NCBI RefSeq assembly: GCF_016405985.1
Contig: NZ_JAEFCF010000002.1
Location: forward strand, 124,001-188,000
Source: Paracoccus sp. IB05
Lineage (GTDB): Bacteria > Pseudomonadota > Alphaproteobacteria > Rhodobacterales > Rhodobacteraceae
Reading direction: 5' to 3'
DNA: 64,000 nt
A model generated the notes under the pieces. That model saw only the letters and a program-made list of their open reading frames with translations, had not been told where the DNA came from and ran no database searches. Made by a program: the position numbers and the translations under genes. Shown here in pieces: positions 36,370 through 44,628 of this stretch; within the stretch, counting starts at the first letter, position 1, and every line of letters begins with the position of its first letter.

Positions 36370-38202
36370 ATGAACGCGCGGATCCTTCCAGGTTCGTTCC
36401 GCACCGCCGCTTTTGACAGCCTCGCGATGATCGCAGTGCTGGTCGTGATCGCGGTGCTGGTGGCGGCATTCGGCTCGAACGGAATGCAGCGGGTGGTGAC
36501 CGGCGCCGCGATCACCCTTACGGCGGTGATGGGGTTGCAGGTGTTCTGCGGCAATACCGGGATCGTGTCCTTCGGCCATTCCGCCTTTGTCGGCATCGGT
36601 GCCTATGTGACCGGCATTCTGACGCTGCCGCTGGCGGTGCAGAAGACTGCGCTGGGCCAGTTGCCGGCTTTTCTGGCGGGGTGGGAGCTTTCGCTGCACG
36701 CAGCGCTCATCGCCGTTATCCTCGTGCTGCTGGTCATGGGGTTCCTGAGCGGGCTGCCCTTGCTGCGGCTGAACGGATCGGGCGCGGCGATCATGACGCT
36801 GGCTTTCCTGATCATCATCTATACCTGCCTTGTCGCCACCCGCGACATTACCCGGGGGGCGCAGCCATTCTACGGGGTGCCGCGCAATGTCGGGCTCTGG
36901 GGCGCGGTGGCGCTTGGCGCGGCCTCGATCGCGGTTGCGCGGTTCTGGCGCGACAGCCGCCAGGGCCTCAGCGCCCGCGCCTGCGCCGAGGATGAGCGCG
37001 GCGCCAATGCCGCCGGCATCGATCAGCGCGGCCCGAGGATCTCTGCCTGGGTGCTGAGCGCGGTGCTCTGCGGCCTTGCGGGCGGCATGAAGGCGCAGTT
37101 TATCGGGGCATTTTCGCCGGCGGATTTCTATTTCAGCCTCAGCTTTACCCTGCTTGCCATGCTGATCGTTGGCGGCATGGGGTCGGTTCTCGGCGCGTTT
37201 TCCGGCGTCATCCTCACCACGCTGATCATCGAGATCGTGCGCCGGTTCGAGGGCGGGTTCGAGGCCTTTGGCCTGAAGATCCCGGCAATGTTCGGCCTGA
37301 CCGAAGGCGCGCTGGCCATTGCGATGCTTCTTGTGATCCTGCGCAGACCTTCGGGGCTTTTCGGCGCGCGCGAGCTGTTCCTCGGCCGCCCGCAAGACCC
37401 GGCTCTGCCCCCCGCCACCCCCGCCCCCGCCGCCCGCCCGCGTGAGGTGGAGGGCGAGATTGTGGTGAAAGATCTGCACCGCCACTATGCCGGGGTCGCG
37501 GCGGTTGATGGCATTGATCTGCGCTTTGATGCGCGCCAGATCACCGGGATCATCGGCCCGAATGGCGCCGGCAAGACCACGCTTCTCAACCTGATTTCGG
37601 GCGACGCGATCCCCAGCCAGGGCAGCGTTTCGCCCGGCGTCCCGATCTCGGCGCATAGCGCCTGCGCCTTTGCCCGCGCCGGTATCGCGCGCACCTTCCA
37701 GAATCTGCGCATCTTCCCGTCGATGACGCTGCTGGAAAATGTCATGGTCGCGGCCCTGACCGTCGAGCCGACCCTCGCCGCCGCAGAAGCGGCCGCTTTG
37801 CGCGAGCTGGACCGTATGGGCCTGCGCGCCGATGCGAGCCGCATTGCCTCGACGCTCGCTTATGGCCCGCGCCGCCGGCTTGAGATCGCCCGGGCCCTGG
37901 CGCTGAAGCCGCGCTTTCTGTTGCTGGATGAACCCGCCGCCGGCATGAACGCGGTCGAGACGGCGGAGCTGGTCGCGATCCTGTCGCAGGTCCGGGCCGA
38001 GCGCGGCATCGGCATCATCCTGATCGAGCATGATATGCGCCTCGTGATGACGCTTTGCGAACGCATCATCGTCGTCGCAAGGGGCCGGGTCATCGCCGAT
38101 GGCGTCCCCGCAGATATTCAATCCGACCCGGCGGTGATCGAGGCCTATCTCGGCAGCCGTCGCAAAAGAAAAACACAAGAAATCCAACAACAGGGAGTTT
38201 GA
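36370..38202 (+). CDS. Fused ABC transporter permease-ATPase (LivM-LivG fusion)
   Basis: 610 aa from the ATG at 36370 (a GTG three codons earlier is possible). Residues about 1-330 are a LivM-type permease (FCGNTGIVSFGHSAFVGIGAY; GLAGGMKAQFIGAFSP; GGMGSVLGAFSGV). A Pro/Ala linker (about 345-360, PALPPATPAPAARP) joins it to a LivG-type ATPase: Walker A GPNGAGKTT, Q-loop ARTFQNLRIF, signature LAYGPRRRLEIARAL in place of LSGGQ (usual for LivG) and Walker B FLLLDEPAAG. Separate in most genomes, here one polypeptide. The transporter is of the branched-chain amino acid/amide type. Confidence 0.92.
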   Translation: MNARILPGSFRTAAFDSLAMIAVLVVIAVLVAAFGSNGMQRVVTGAAITLTAVMGLQVFCGNTGIVSFGHSAFVGIGAYVTGILTLPLAVQKTALGQLPAFLAGWELSLHAALIAVILVLLVMGFLSGLPLLRLNGSGAAIMTLAFLIIIYTCLVATRDITRGAQPFYGVPRNVGLWGAVALGAASIAVARFWRDSRQGLSARACAEDERGANAAGIDQRGPRISAWVLSAVLCGLAGGMKAQFIGAFSPADFYFSLSFTLLAMLIVGGMGSVLGAFSGVILTTLIIEIVRRFEGGFEAFGLKIPAMFGLTEGALAIAMLLVILRRPSGLFGARELFLGRPQDPALPPATPAPAARPREVEGEIVVKDLHRHYAGVAAVDGIDLRFDARQITGIIGPNGAGKTTLLNLISGDAIPSQGSVSPGVPISAHSACAFARAGIARTFQNLRIFPSMTLLENVMVAALTVEPTLAAAEAAALRELDRMGLRADASRIASTLAYGPRRRLEIARALALKPRFLLLDEPAAGMNAVETAELVAILSQVRAERGIGIILIEHDMRLVMTLCERIIVVARGRVIADGVPADIQSDPAVIEAYLGSRRKRKTQEIQQQGV

Positions 38203-38204
38203 AA

Positions 38205-39365
38205 ATGACCGGAAGAAAGACGCTTCTCGGGATTGGCACCGTGGTCGCCATGATTGGTTTCAACACCGCAGCCCAGGCCGAAGAGATCCTGATCGGGGTC
38301 GCAACCGCGCAGACCGGCGGCCTCGCGCCCTTTGACCAGCCCTCACTGAAGGGCTTTGAAATGGCGATTGAAGAGCTGAATGCCAAAGGCGGGCTTGGCG
38401 GTAAATATACCGCGAAGCTTCTGATCAAGGACACCCGCACCGATATGGCGCAGACCGCGACCGTTGCGCAGGAACTGGTCGATGCCGGCGTGAAAATCAT
38501 GATCACGCCCTGCGACGCAGATTCGACGATTGCCGCCAGCCAGATCACCGCACCGCTCTCGATCCCGACGCTGACCTTCTGCGGCACCGCACCGATCCTG
38601 ACCGTGGCCGTGCCGGAACATGCCTATGGAACCTATCCCGCCGACAATCTCGCCGCGACCGCCGTGGCGGATTTCGCGCTGTCGGAAGGCAAGAAGACCG
38701 CCTATCTGCTGATCTCGCCGGATGCGGCCTATACCGCCAACCTCCCGGAATATTTCGCGAAAGTCTTCGAGGCCAAGGGCGGTAAGATCGTCGGTCGCGG
38801 CAGCTTTACCATGGGCCAGCCGGATTTCTCGGCCGAGGTGACGAATATCCGCGGCCTGGCGGAAAAGCCCGATATGATCATGACCGGCGCCTATGAGCCT
38901 GACTTCCCCGCCTTCCTGCAACAGCTGCGCGCGGCGGGTGTCGACACGCCGGTCTATGGCGCAGATGCGCTTGGCACACCGACCATCCGCGATCTGGGCA
39001 AGCTGGTGGACGGCGTCGTCTACACCGCTTCGGGCTATGCGGAGCCGGGGTCCAAACTGGCGAGTTTTGACGAGGCCTTCACCAAATATGCCGGTCACGC
39101 ACCGGAATCGACCTATGAGGTGAATGGCTATGAGATCGGCCTGATCCTGGATGAGGCGGTCCGTGTGGCGGATTCGGATGACAGCGCCGCCATCAGCGCC
39201 GCGATCAAGGGCCTTGATCATTTCGAAGGCATCACCGGCGAAATCACCTATGCCGGCACCACGGGCATGCCCGCCCGCGCGCTTGCGCTGATGCGCTACG
39301 AGAATGGCGAGGCTAAGCACATCGCCACGCTGACGCCCGACGCCGCTGACGTTCCGGCACCGTAA
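38205..39365 (+). CDS. ABC transporter periplasmic substrate-binding protein (Leu/amide type)
   Basis: 386 aa from the ATG at 38205, 2 bp behind the fusion gene and with GGGAG upstream. A signal peptide (MTGRKTLLGIGTVVAMIGFN, cut after AQA) precedes a type I periplasmic-binding fold: EILIGVATAQTGGLAPFDQ, KGFEMAIEELNAKGG, and MITPCDADSTIAASQIT. It delivers the cluster's substrate to the permeases. Such proteins bind branched amino acids, amides, urea or aromatic acids; the specificity is not readable. Confidence 0.92.
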   Translation: MTGRKTLLGIGTVVAMIGFNTAAQAEEILIGVATAQTGGLAPFDQPSLKGFEMAIEELNAKGGLGGKYTAKLLIKDTRTDMAQTATVAQELVDAGVKIMITPCDADSTIAASQITAPLSIPTLTFCGTAPILTVAVPEHAYGTYPADNLAATAVADFALSEGKKTAYLLISPDAAYTANLPEYFAKVFEAKGGKIVGRGSFTMGQPDFSAEVTNIRGLAEKPDMIMTGAYEPDFPAFLQQLRAAGVDTPVYGADALGTPTIRDLGKLVDGVVYTASGYAEPGSKLASFDEAFTKYAGHAPESTYEVNGYEIGLILDEAVRVADSDDSAAISAAIKGLDHFEGITGEITYAGTTGMPARALALMRYENGEAKHIATLTPDAADVPAP

Positions 39366-39368
39366 CCC

Positions 39369-40073
39369 ATGCTCAGCGTCAGCTCCCTTTCCGTGGTCTA
39401 TGGCGAAGTTGAAGCGGTCTCCCGCGTCGATTTCGCGCTGGAAAAAGGCCAGGTCCTGGCCCTTGTCGGTGCGAATGGCGCCGGCAAGAGCTCGACCCTT
39501 GGTGCCATTGCGGGTCTCGTGCGGCCGGCGGGCGGCGCCATCCGGCTGGACGGGCGCGATATTGCCGGCCTTCCGGCCGAGCAGATCGCGCGGATGGGGG
39601 TGGCGCTGGTCCCTGAGGGGCGGCGTATTTTCCAGAGCCTGACCGTCGCCGAGAACCTGCGGCTCGGCGGCGCGGTCCATCAAAGCGCCGCCGATCTGAA
39701 AGAGCGCATGGCCGAGATGCTGGATCTTTTCCCGATCCTGCGGCGCTATTTCCAGAACAAGGGCGGCAATCTTTCGGGTGGCGAGCAGCAGATGCTGGCC
39801 ATTGCCCGCGCGCTAATGTCACGGCCCCGGCTTTTGCTGCTGGACGAGCCCTCACTCGGGCTGGCGCCGCAGGTGATCGACGCGGTTTTTGACCTGATCG
39901 AGCAACTGAAACACAGCGGCCTTACGATCCTGCTGGTCGAGCAGAATGTCTCGCTGGCGCTGGATGTGGCCGAACATGCGGTGGTGCTCGCGAATGGGGC
40001 GGTGGCGCTGACCGGGCCTGCCGCAGAGCTGGCCAATTCGGACCTGGTGCGCCAGGCCTATCTGGGGGGATGA
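39369..40073 (+). CDS. ABC transporter ATP-binding protein (LivF type)
   Basis: 234 aa. Walker A VGANGAGKSSTLGAIAG, Q-loop region GRRIFQSLTVAENL, signature LSGGEQQMLAIARAL, Walker B LLLLDEPSLGLAP and the switch His region LVEQN. LivF proteins carry Gln-Asn (EQN) here, as seen. It pairs with the ATPase half of the fused protein. Confidence 0.95.
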   Translation: MLSVSSLSVVYGEVEAVSRVDFALEKGQVLALVGANGAGKSSTLGAIAGLVRPAGGAIRLDGRDIAGLPAEQIARMGVALVPEGRRIFQSLTVAENLRLGGAVHQSAADLKERMAEMLDLFPILRRYFQNKGGNLSGGEQQMLAIARALMSRPRLLLLDEPSLGLAPQVIDAVFDLIEQLKHSGLTILLVEQNVSLALDVAEHAVVLANGAVALTGPAAELANSDLVRQAYLGG

Positions 40074-40080
40074 GGCAGCT

Positions 40081-40962
40081 ATGATTGCGCAACAGATCAT
40101 CAACGCGATCTCGCTGGGCGGTGTCTATGCGCTACTGGCCCTCGGCCTTGCCATTGTCTTCTCGATCATCGGTCTGATCAATTTCGCCCATGGCGAGCTG
40201 ATGACCGCCACCGGCTACGCGCTTCTGGGCAGCCTTCTGATGGGCGTGCCCTTTCCGCTGGCCGTGATCGTGGCGATCTGCTGCGGCGGCCTCGCCGCAA
40301 TGGCGATGGAACGCGTGGCCTTTCGCCCGATGCGGGGGGCGAGTGTCACCAGTCTGCTCTTGACCAGCTTCGCGGTCTCAAGCCTGCTGAAAGTTCTGTT
40401 CCAGAACGGGGTTTCCGCCCGACCGCAAACCATCCTGATGCCCGACTGGATGACCAGCGCCGTGACCATCGGCGACATCACGCTGCGGGTCGGCCCGGCG
40501 ATCTCCATCGCGATTTCCCTTCTCGCGCTTTTGGGGCTGGAGCTGTTCCTGCGCCGCACCGTGATGGGCACCGCCATGCGCGCCGCCTCGGAGGATTTCG
40601 CGGTGGTGCGGCTGATGGGGATCCCGGCCAACCGGGTGATCGCCACCGCCTTCTTCATCTCGGGGATCTTCGCCGCGCTGGCAGCGCTGTTGTGGATCGC
40701 GAACCGTGCCTCGGTCGATCCGCTGATGGGCTTCACCCCGGTGCTGAAAGCCTTTATCGCCGCGGTGATCGGCGGCCTCGGGAGCCTGCCGGGCGCTGTG
40801 GTCGGGGGCTTCCTTCTCGGCGTGACCGAGGTGCTGTTGCAGGCCGTCTTGCCGCCCGAACTTGCGCCCTACCGGGATGCGATTGTGCTCTCGGCGGTGA
40901 TCCTTGTCCTTCTGATCCGCCCGCAGGGCCTGATCCCCGCGCGCCGGGTTCAGCGCAGCTGA
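40081..40962 (+). CDS. ABC transporter permease (LivH type)
   Basis: 293 aa with about eight membrane helices. LivH signatures: GGVYALLALGLAIVFSIIGLINFAHGE (in two parts), RPMRGASVTSLLLTSF, and FIAAVIGGLGSLPGAVVGGFLLGVTE near the end, the coupling-helix region. It forms the membrane pore with the LivM half of the fused protein and completes a four-part importer. Confidence 0.95.
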   Translation: MIAQQIINAISLGGVYALLALGLAIVFSIIGLINFAHGELMTATGYALLGSLLMGVPFPLAVIVAICCGGLAAMAMERVAFRPMRGASVTSLLLTSFAVSSLLKVLFQNGVSARPQTILMPDWMTSAVTIGDITLRVGPAISIAISLLALLGLELFLRRTVMGTAMRAASEDFAVVRLMGIPANRVIATAFFISGIFAALAALLWIANRASVDPLMGFTPVLKAFIAAVIGGLGSLPGAVVGGFLLGVTEVLLQAVLPPELAPYRDAIVLSAVILVLLIRPQGLIPARRVQRS

Positions 40963-40979
40963 GCGCAGAAAGGCCTCCC

Positions 40980-41184
40980 ATGCCCAATGCTCCTTTGTCC
41001 GTCTCCGCAGAACCCTCGGCCCTCGCCCGGGACCCCTGCGTCTCAGATGCGGCTTTATGACAGCGACCCGGCGGCGCGGACGAAATGCGCCGCCAATCTG
41101 CGCAGCTTCGGGCTGGATGTGACCGATTGCGCCACGGCGGAAGAGGCGATCCCCGGCGCGCATGTGATCACGACCTGCACCTGA
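40980..41184 (+). pseudogene. Ornithine cyclodeaminase-family gene, remnant truncated at both ends
   Basis: At 41047-41184 the frame reads MRLYDSDPAARTKCAANLRS, then FGLDVTDCATAEEAIPGAHV. This is part of the Rossmann domain of ornithine cyclodeaminase/mu-crystallin enzymes (usual size about 320 aa). A start with AUG at 40980 (MPNAPLSVSAEPSALARD) is out of frame with it, so about 130 N-terminal residues are lost. Downstream the gene is cut at 41184 where IS481 sequence begins. The intact enzyme (ornithine, ketimine or alanine dehydrogenase activity) was probably the last step or accessory of the cluster. Confidence 0.75.
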
Positions 41185-42360
41185 TTGTCCGTCCAGAATT
41201 GTCGTTAGCTGTTCGGTCCCGGCCTCTGGTGGATCGGGTTCAGGATCACTCTGTCGGGCTCTGATGTCCATATCTTGCAGATGTATTCGCAAGGCGTGAG
41301 GCCGCCGGGTGTCTTGAGCCTTTGCGCCAGGTTGTCGGCTGCCATGAACTCTGCGAGGCGCTTTCGCAGCTGGTCGTGGCTGTCGCAATGGCAGCGCCTG
41401 ACGGTGGCCTCTTTGATCCTGCCGTTCATCCGTTCGCCCTGGCCGTTCGACCTGACCCTTGGCCCAGGGATGGTCGGGCCAGGTCAGCCTGTGCTCAATC
41501 CCGCCTCGCCACGCTCGCCCGGACCGGTGGCGCGACCATGGCCCGATCTCACAGATCATGTCGAGGCGCATCGGGCGGGAGGTGATGGTGTTCCGGTTCC
41601 GGGGCTGTTCCGCAAATTGAATACCGTTGTCGGTGAGAATGGTGTGAGCCCGGGTCAAGGTACGGCTTCAGGCATGGCGACCGGAATTCCCAGGCGGTCT
41701 TCCGGTCGGCTCTGTCGACGAGCTGGGTTGCGGCGAACTTGCTCGTGCGGTCGATGCCGGTGAACAAATAGAGCCATTCGTCAGGAAAACCTATTCGCAG
41801 GGCATTCGATCCCCCGGATCGAATCCTGACCCTGCTTATAACCGGAGCGTTTTCTGATCCTCCTCATAATTCAGCGATCTGCACCCCGGCGATGTCGATG
41901 TGGATGTGGATGTGGATCGGGATGGCGAGGGCCGATCGGGTAGCGTTTGAATTTCGACCGCTTCGGCTTGTCCCCTTCGATATCAGGCAGGCGCGAGATG
42001 CCATGCCGCCGCAAACACCGATGCAGCGCGGATCGCGTCAGGTGGGGGATGGACGGCTGCAGGGCATAAAGGCACTCGTCCAGTGGCAGCTGCAGGCAGA
42101 GCCTCCTGCGGCCGTGCAAGCCCTGCCAAAGGGGCGCAGGCGGCAGTCTCTGCCGCCACCCCGATCCGATGGAGACAATGGCTTCGACCCGGGATCCCGG
42201 CATCCGGATCTCCGTGTTCCGCGATCGGAGGATCTCTTCCTCCACCGCTGGCTTTTTGCCAGAGCACGCCCGTATCCACCACCAGCGCTGCACAAATCGT
42301 CGGGGGCGCATTCCTGGCGCATGTGCGGCCCCGAAAGCGAATTCCGGTTCCGCTCATTCC
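41185..42360 (-). mobile_element. Decayed IS481-family element (transposase in several frames)
   Basis: On the minus strand the transposase can be followed in order across frameshifts: LPLDECLYALQPSIPHLTRS and HGISRLPDIEGDKPKRSKFK (about 42110-41940), HIDIAGVQI (near 41900), YLFTGIDRTSKFAATQLVD and KADRKTAWEF-like (41780-41660), HTILTDNGIQFAEQPRNRN (about 41650-41590), GGIEHRLTWPDHPWAKGQVE, then RCHCDSHDQLRKRLAEFMA and TPCEYICKIWTSEPDRVILN (41420-41215). Several frameshifts and an inserted stretch (about 41800-41880) inactivate it. It truncates the cyclodeaminase gene at 41184. Terminal repeats were not found with certainty. Confidence 0.85.
41893..41916. repeat. Short hexamer repeat inside the IS481 remnant
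   Basis: GATGTC-GATGTG-GATGTG-GATGTG in tandem, followed by GATCGG. It falls where the transposase should read its HIDI motif and probably arose by slippage after inactivation. Confidence 0.7.
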
Positions 42361-42719
42361 CGGAACGTTTTCTGTTCTGCCTCATACCTGTGGCCCGCCT
42401 CATTGCTCTGGCGGTTCGCGCTCCTGATCGCCGCGTTCACCAAGATCAGCAAATGCCGGGCTGTGGCGGCCCGATTTTGCGGCGGCGAGGTCAGGGGGGG
42501 GGGAGGTACACAAACACGCAGGCCGGGCAGGGGGTTGACCGCCTGGCAATGTCACCCGTCAGCCGCGTTCCGACGCTGGTCTGGGGCGATGCACCTGGAA
42601 TTACGCCCGGCCGGATCCAGCCTATCTGTTCATATCTTCAGGTTGAGTGAATTTAAAGTTAATGCAATCGCAAAGAGATTTCCGGGTGACGAACCGGACA
42701 AACGATATGAGGCAGATCC
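42361..42719. other. Region ahead of the lipoprotein gene, with a G10 tract
   Basis: No gene seen. A run of 10 G (42494-42503) lies about 217 bp before the lipoprotein start. The 60 bp just before the gene is AT-richer (GAATTTAAAGTTAATGCAAT) and probably carries the promoter. Confidence 0.5.
42494..42503 (+). repeat. Poly-G10 tract
   Basis: Ten consecutive G in an unassigned region upstream of a candidate surface lipoprotein. Homopolymer tracts can vary in length and alter expression, but this one lies farther upstream than typical promoter-spacer tracts. Confidence 0.6.
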
Positions 42720-43559
42720 ATGAAATATCCGGCGGTATGGCTCCTTGCTTTGACCATGCTCGCGGGCTGCGGCGGCGGCGGCGGCGGCAAGGATTTGCCA
42801 CCAGGCAAAGGTGTCGATGTTGCAGCATTTGAAACTTATCAGACACAGCATAACGGGCGGAACCGTGTGCGCTCGCGCATCAGTGTGACCGAGGCCGAGC
42901 AGAAGGCTCTCGACGCGTTCGATTCTCCCGCCGGCGGCCCCGCAGGCTATCTCAGCCTGATCGACCTTACTGACAGCCCCTATGCGCAGCATATGACGAT
43001 AGAGGTGATTGCCGAGGTCGGATCCGGCACCGGGAAAGCGACGCGCCTCTTGCGTCTCACCGCTGACCAGTCGCAATTCGACAATGAACGCAATGGCAGG
43101 CTGATCGAGGCCACGGGGAAATATTACTTCCGGGGGCAATCCTATTCCTGGGTCACCATCGATGACGGCGCGCTGCTGTCGGGTCACCACGCTCAGGGGC
43201 TGGAGAATCTCGTGCTTGATTTCGATGCTCAGACAGCGTCGATCAGCCTGCGCACCGGCACCGATAACGGGTCAGAAACATGGATCGAGCTGAGGGGCGA
43301 AAACCTGCCCTTCAATATCCGCAGCGGGGCCTATGGCGGGGATGTCAGCATCGAGCTGCGTCACCCGGCGCTGGAGGGGACGATTGCGGGTTCCCTGCGC
43401 GGCAATGTCGGCGGCACGCCGGGCTATAGCAACAGCCAGCATGGCATGACGACCTCGGGGCTTTATACCGGCAGCGGCACCCTGACCAGTAACCAGGGCA
43501 GCCATGATGTTTCGGTGGACGGGGTCTTCTTTGGCCGCGATCCGAATGCCACGCCGTAA
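42720..43559 (+). CDS. Lipoprotein with poly-Gly linker, candidate Slam-type surface lipoprotein
   Basis: 279 aa. The signal peptide ends in lipobox LAGC (Cys17), followed at once by six glycines encoded by six GGC codons, as in surface lipoproteins such as factor H-binding protein (CSSGGGG). The mature part (about 30-279) is beta-rich with a strand-turn pattern in the C-terminal half (LRGNVGGTPGYSNSQHG, SGTLTSNQGSHDVSVDGVFF), resembling the C-terminal barrel of TbpB/fHbp-type proteins in style though not in clear sequence. The next gene, a Slam-like barrel, overlaps its 3' end by 14 nt, so they are co-translated. Confidence 0.7.
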   Translation: MKYPAVWLLALTMLAGCGGGGGGKDLPPGKGVDVAAFETYQTQHNGRNRVRSRISVTEAEQKALDAFDSPAGGPAGYLSLIDLTDSPYAQHMTIEVIAEVGSGTGKATRLLRLTADQSQFDNERNGRLIEATGKYYFRGQSYSWVTIDDGALLSGHHAQGLENLVLDFDAQTASISLRTGTDNGSETWIELRGENLPFNIRSGAYGGDVSIELRHPALEGTIAGSLRGNVGGTPGYSNSQHGMTTSGLYTGSGTLTSNQGSHDVSVDGVFFGRDPNATP

Positions 43560-44622
43560 ATCGCTGCGGGGCCGGATCCGCGCGGCTTTCGTCGGGATCT
43601 GCCTTGCGGGTCTCGCAGCGGGGCAGGCGGCAGCCGATTCTTCCGATCTGATGCGCAACGCTTTTCTCAGCGGCTCTGAACGTCTTCGCCTGCGGGCCTT
43701 TGGCACCGCATTTGAGGCCGGGCACCTGGGGGCGACGGAAACCCTGTTCATGCGCCGCGAGCTTCTGGCTCAGGGCTATGGGGTCGGGCCGGGGCAGCTG
43801 GCTCTGACGGCGCGGCGTCTGAGCTTTGCGCCGGTGCTGGGCTGGGACGGCAATATCAATGGCGGCGTTTTGCAGGACCGGCTGACCATTGGCGGCCTGG
43901 TGCTTGAGGCGGACCCGGCGTTTCGCGCGAAGGCCGGGCTGGTCTTAGGTGGCGCGGGCGGGGCGATGGCCCGCTTTGCCTGGGGGCCGGGGCGGGTGAT
44001 CGAGCTTACTGCCGGCGGGGAACTGGCCTGGTCGCCCCGTCATGAGATCGTCCGCGCAGATGCTGCATTCAGCCTCTGTTCGCGCAACCATGTGCAGGAC
44101 TGGGTGTTTCTCGACCTCTGCGCGCTTGGCACCCGCAGCTGGCGCGAGCTTGATACCAGCAACGCCCATCGTCTTTCAGCAGAGCTGTCCAAGGTCTTTG
44201 CCACAGGCAGGAGCGTCCAGGAGGCCGGGTTGAGATATGAAGCTGTCTCGACCTCCGGCGGAATGCAGGACCGGCTCCGCCTGTCGCTGGAGCGGATCGG
44301 ACGCGCCGGTGTCAGCGATATCGCGCTGACCCTGGGGGCCAGAGTCGAAGGGACAACCGTCCTGCGCCAGCGCATCGAGGCGGGCTATTCCTGGGCCCGG
44401 GCGGGGCGCGACTGGCGGGTTGATCTCTGGCATCAGCGGGCGGAGGGCGGCGCCTTCCTTGGTCAGCCGCGCGCAGATCGCAGCCATGGCTTTGGTGTTT
44501 CGGCCTCGCTGCGCCCCGGGGTAATGCTGCGGCTCGGGGTGATGTCCAGCCGCTCTACCGCTGCAATTGCGGATTACGACCAGATCACCTTTGACATCCG
44601 CTTCAGCAATCTGCTGCGTTAA
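43546..44622 (+). CDS. Slam-like outer-membrane beta-barrel (surface lipoprotein assembly modifier)
   Basis: 358 aa from the ATG at 43546, inside the end of the lipoprotein gene. A signal peptide (about 1-32, ending GQAAA) precedes a short N-terminal region (about 35-90) and a beta-barrel domain to the C-terminus (DYDQITFDIRFSNLLR). The start of the barrel, LGWDGNINGGVLQDRLTIGG, then DPAFRAKAGLVLG, follows the pattern of the Slam barrel domain (NINNAT...TIGGLPF...DARAxSGxG). Neisserial Slams carry about 200 residues of TPR before the barrel; here that part is nearly absent. Slams move lipoproteins across the outer membrane; the partner would be the preceding gene product. Confidence 0.7.
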   Translation: MPRRKSLRGRIRAAFVGICLAGLAAGQAAADSSDLMRNAFLSGSERLRLRAFGTAFEAGHLGATETLFMRRELLAQGYGVGPGQLALTARRLSFAPVLGWDGNINGGVLQDRLTIGGLVLEADPAFRAKAGLVLGGAGGAMARFAWGPGRVIELTAGGELAWSPRHEIVRADAAFSLCSRNHVQDWVFLDLCALGTRSWRELDTSNAHRLSAELSKVFATGRSVQEAGLRYEAVSTSGGMQDRLRLSLERIGRAGVSDIALTLGARVEGTTVLRQRIEAGYSWARAGRDWRVDLWHQRAEGGAFLGQPRADRSHGFGVSASLRPGVMLRLGVMSSRSTAAIADYDQITFDIRFSNLLR

Positions 44623-44628
44623 CCGGCG

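Noticed and set aside
36353-36373. Second tiny ORF (MTKCLP) overlapping the start of the fused transporter gene as ATGA
   Set aside because: Unlike the ORF before the esterase, it has no ribosome-binding site at proper spacing, so chance is the better explanation.
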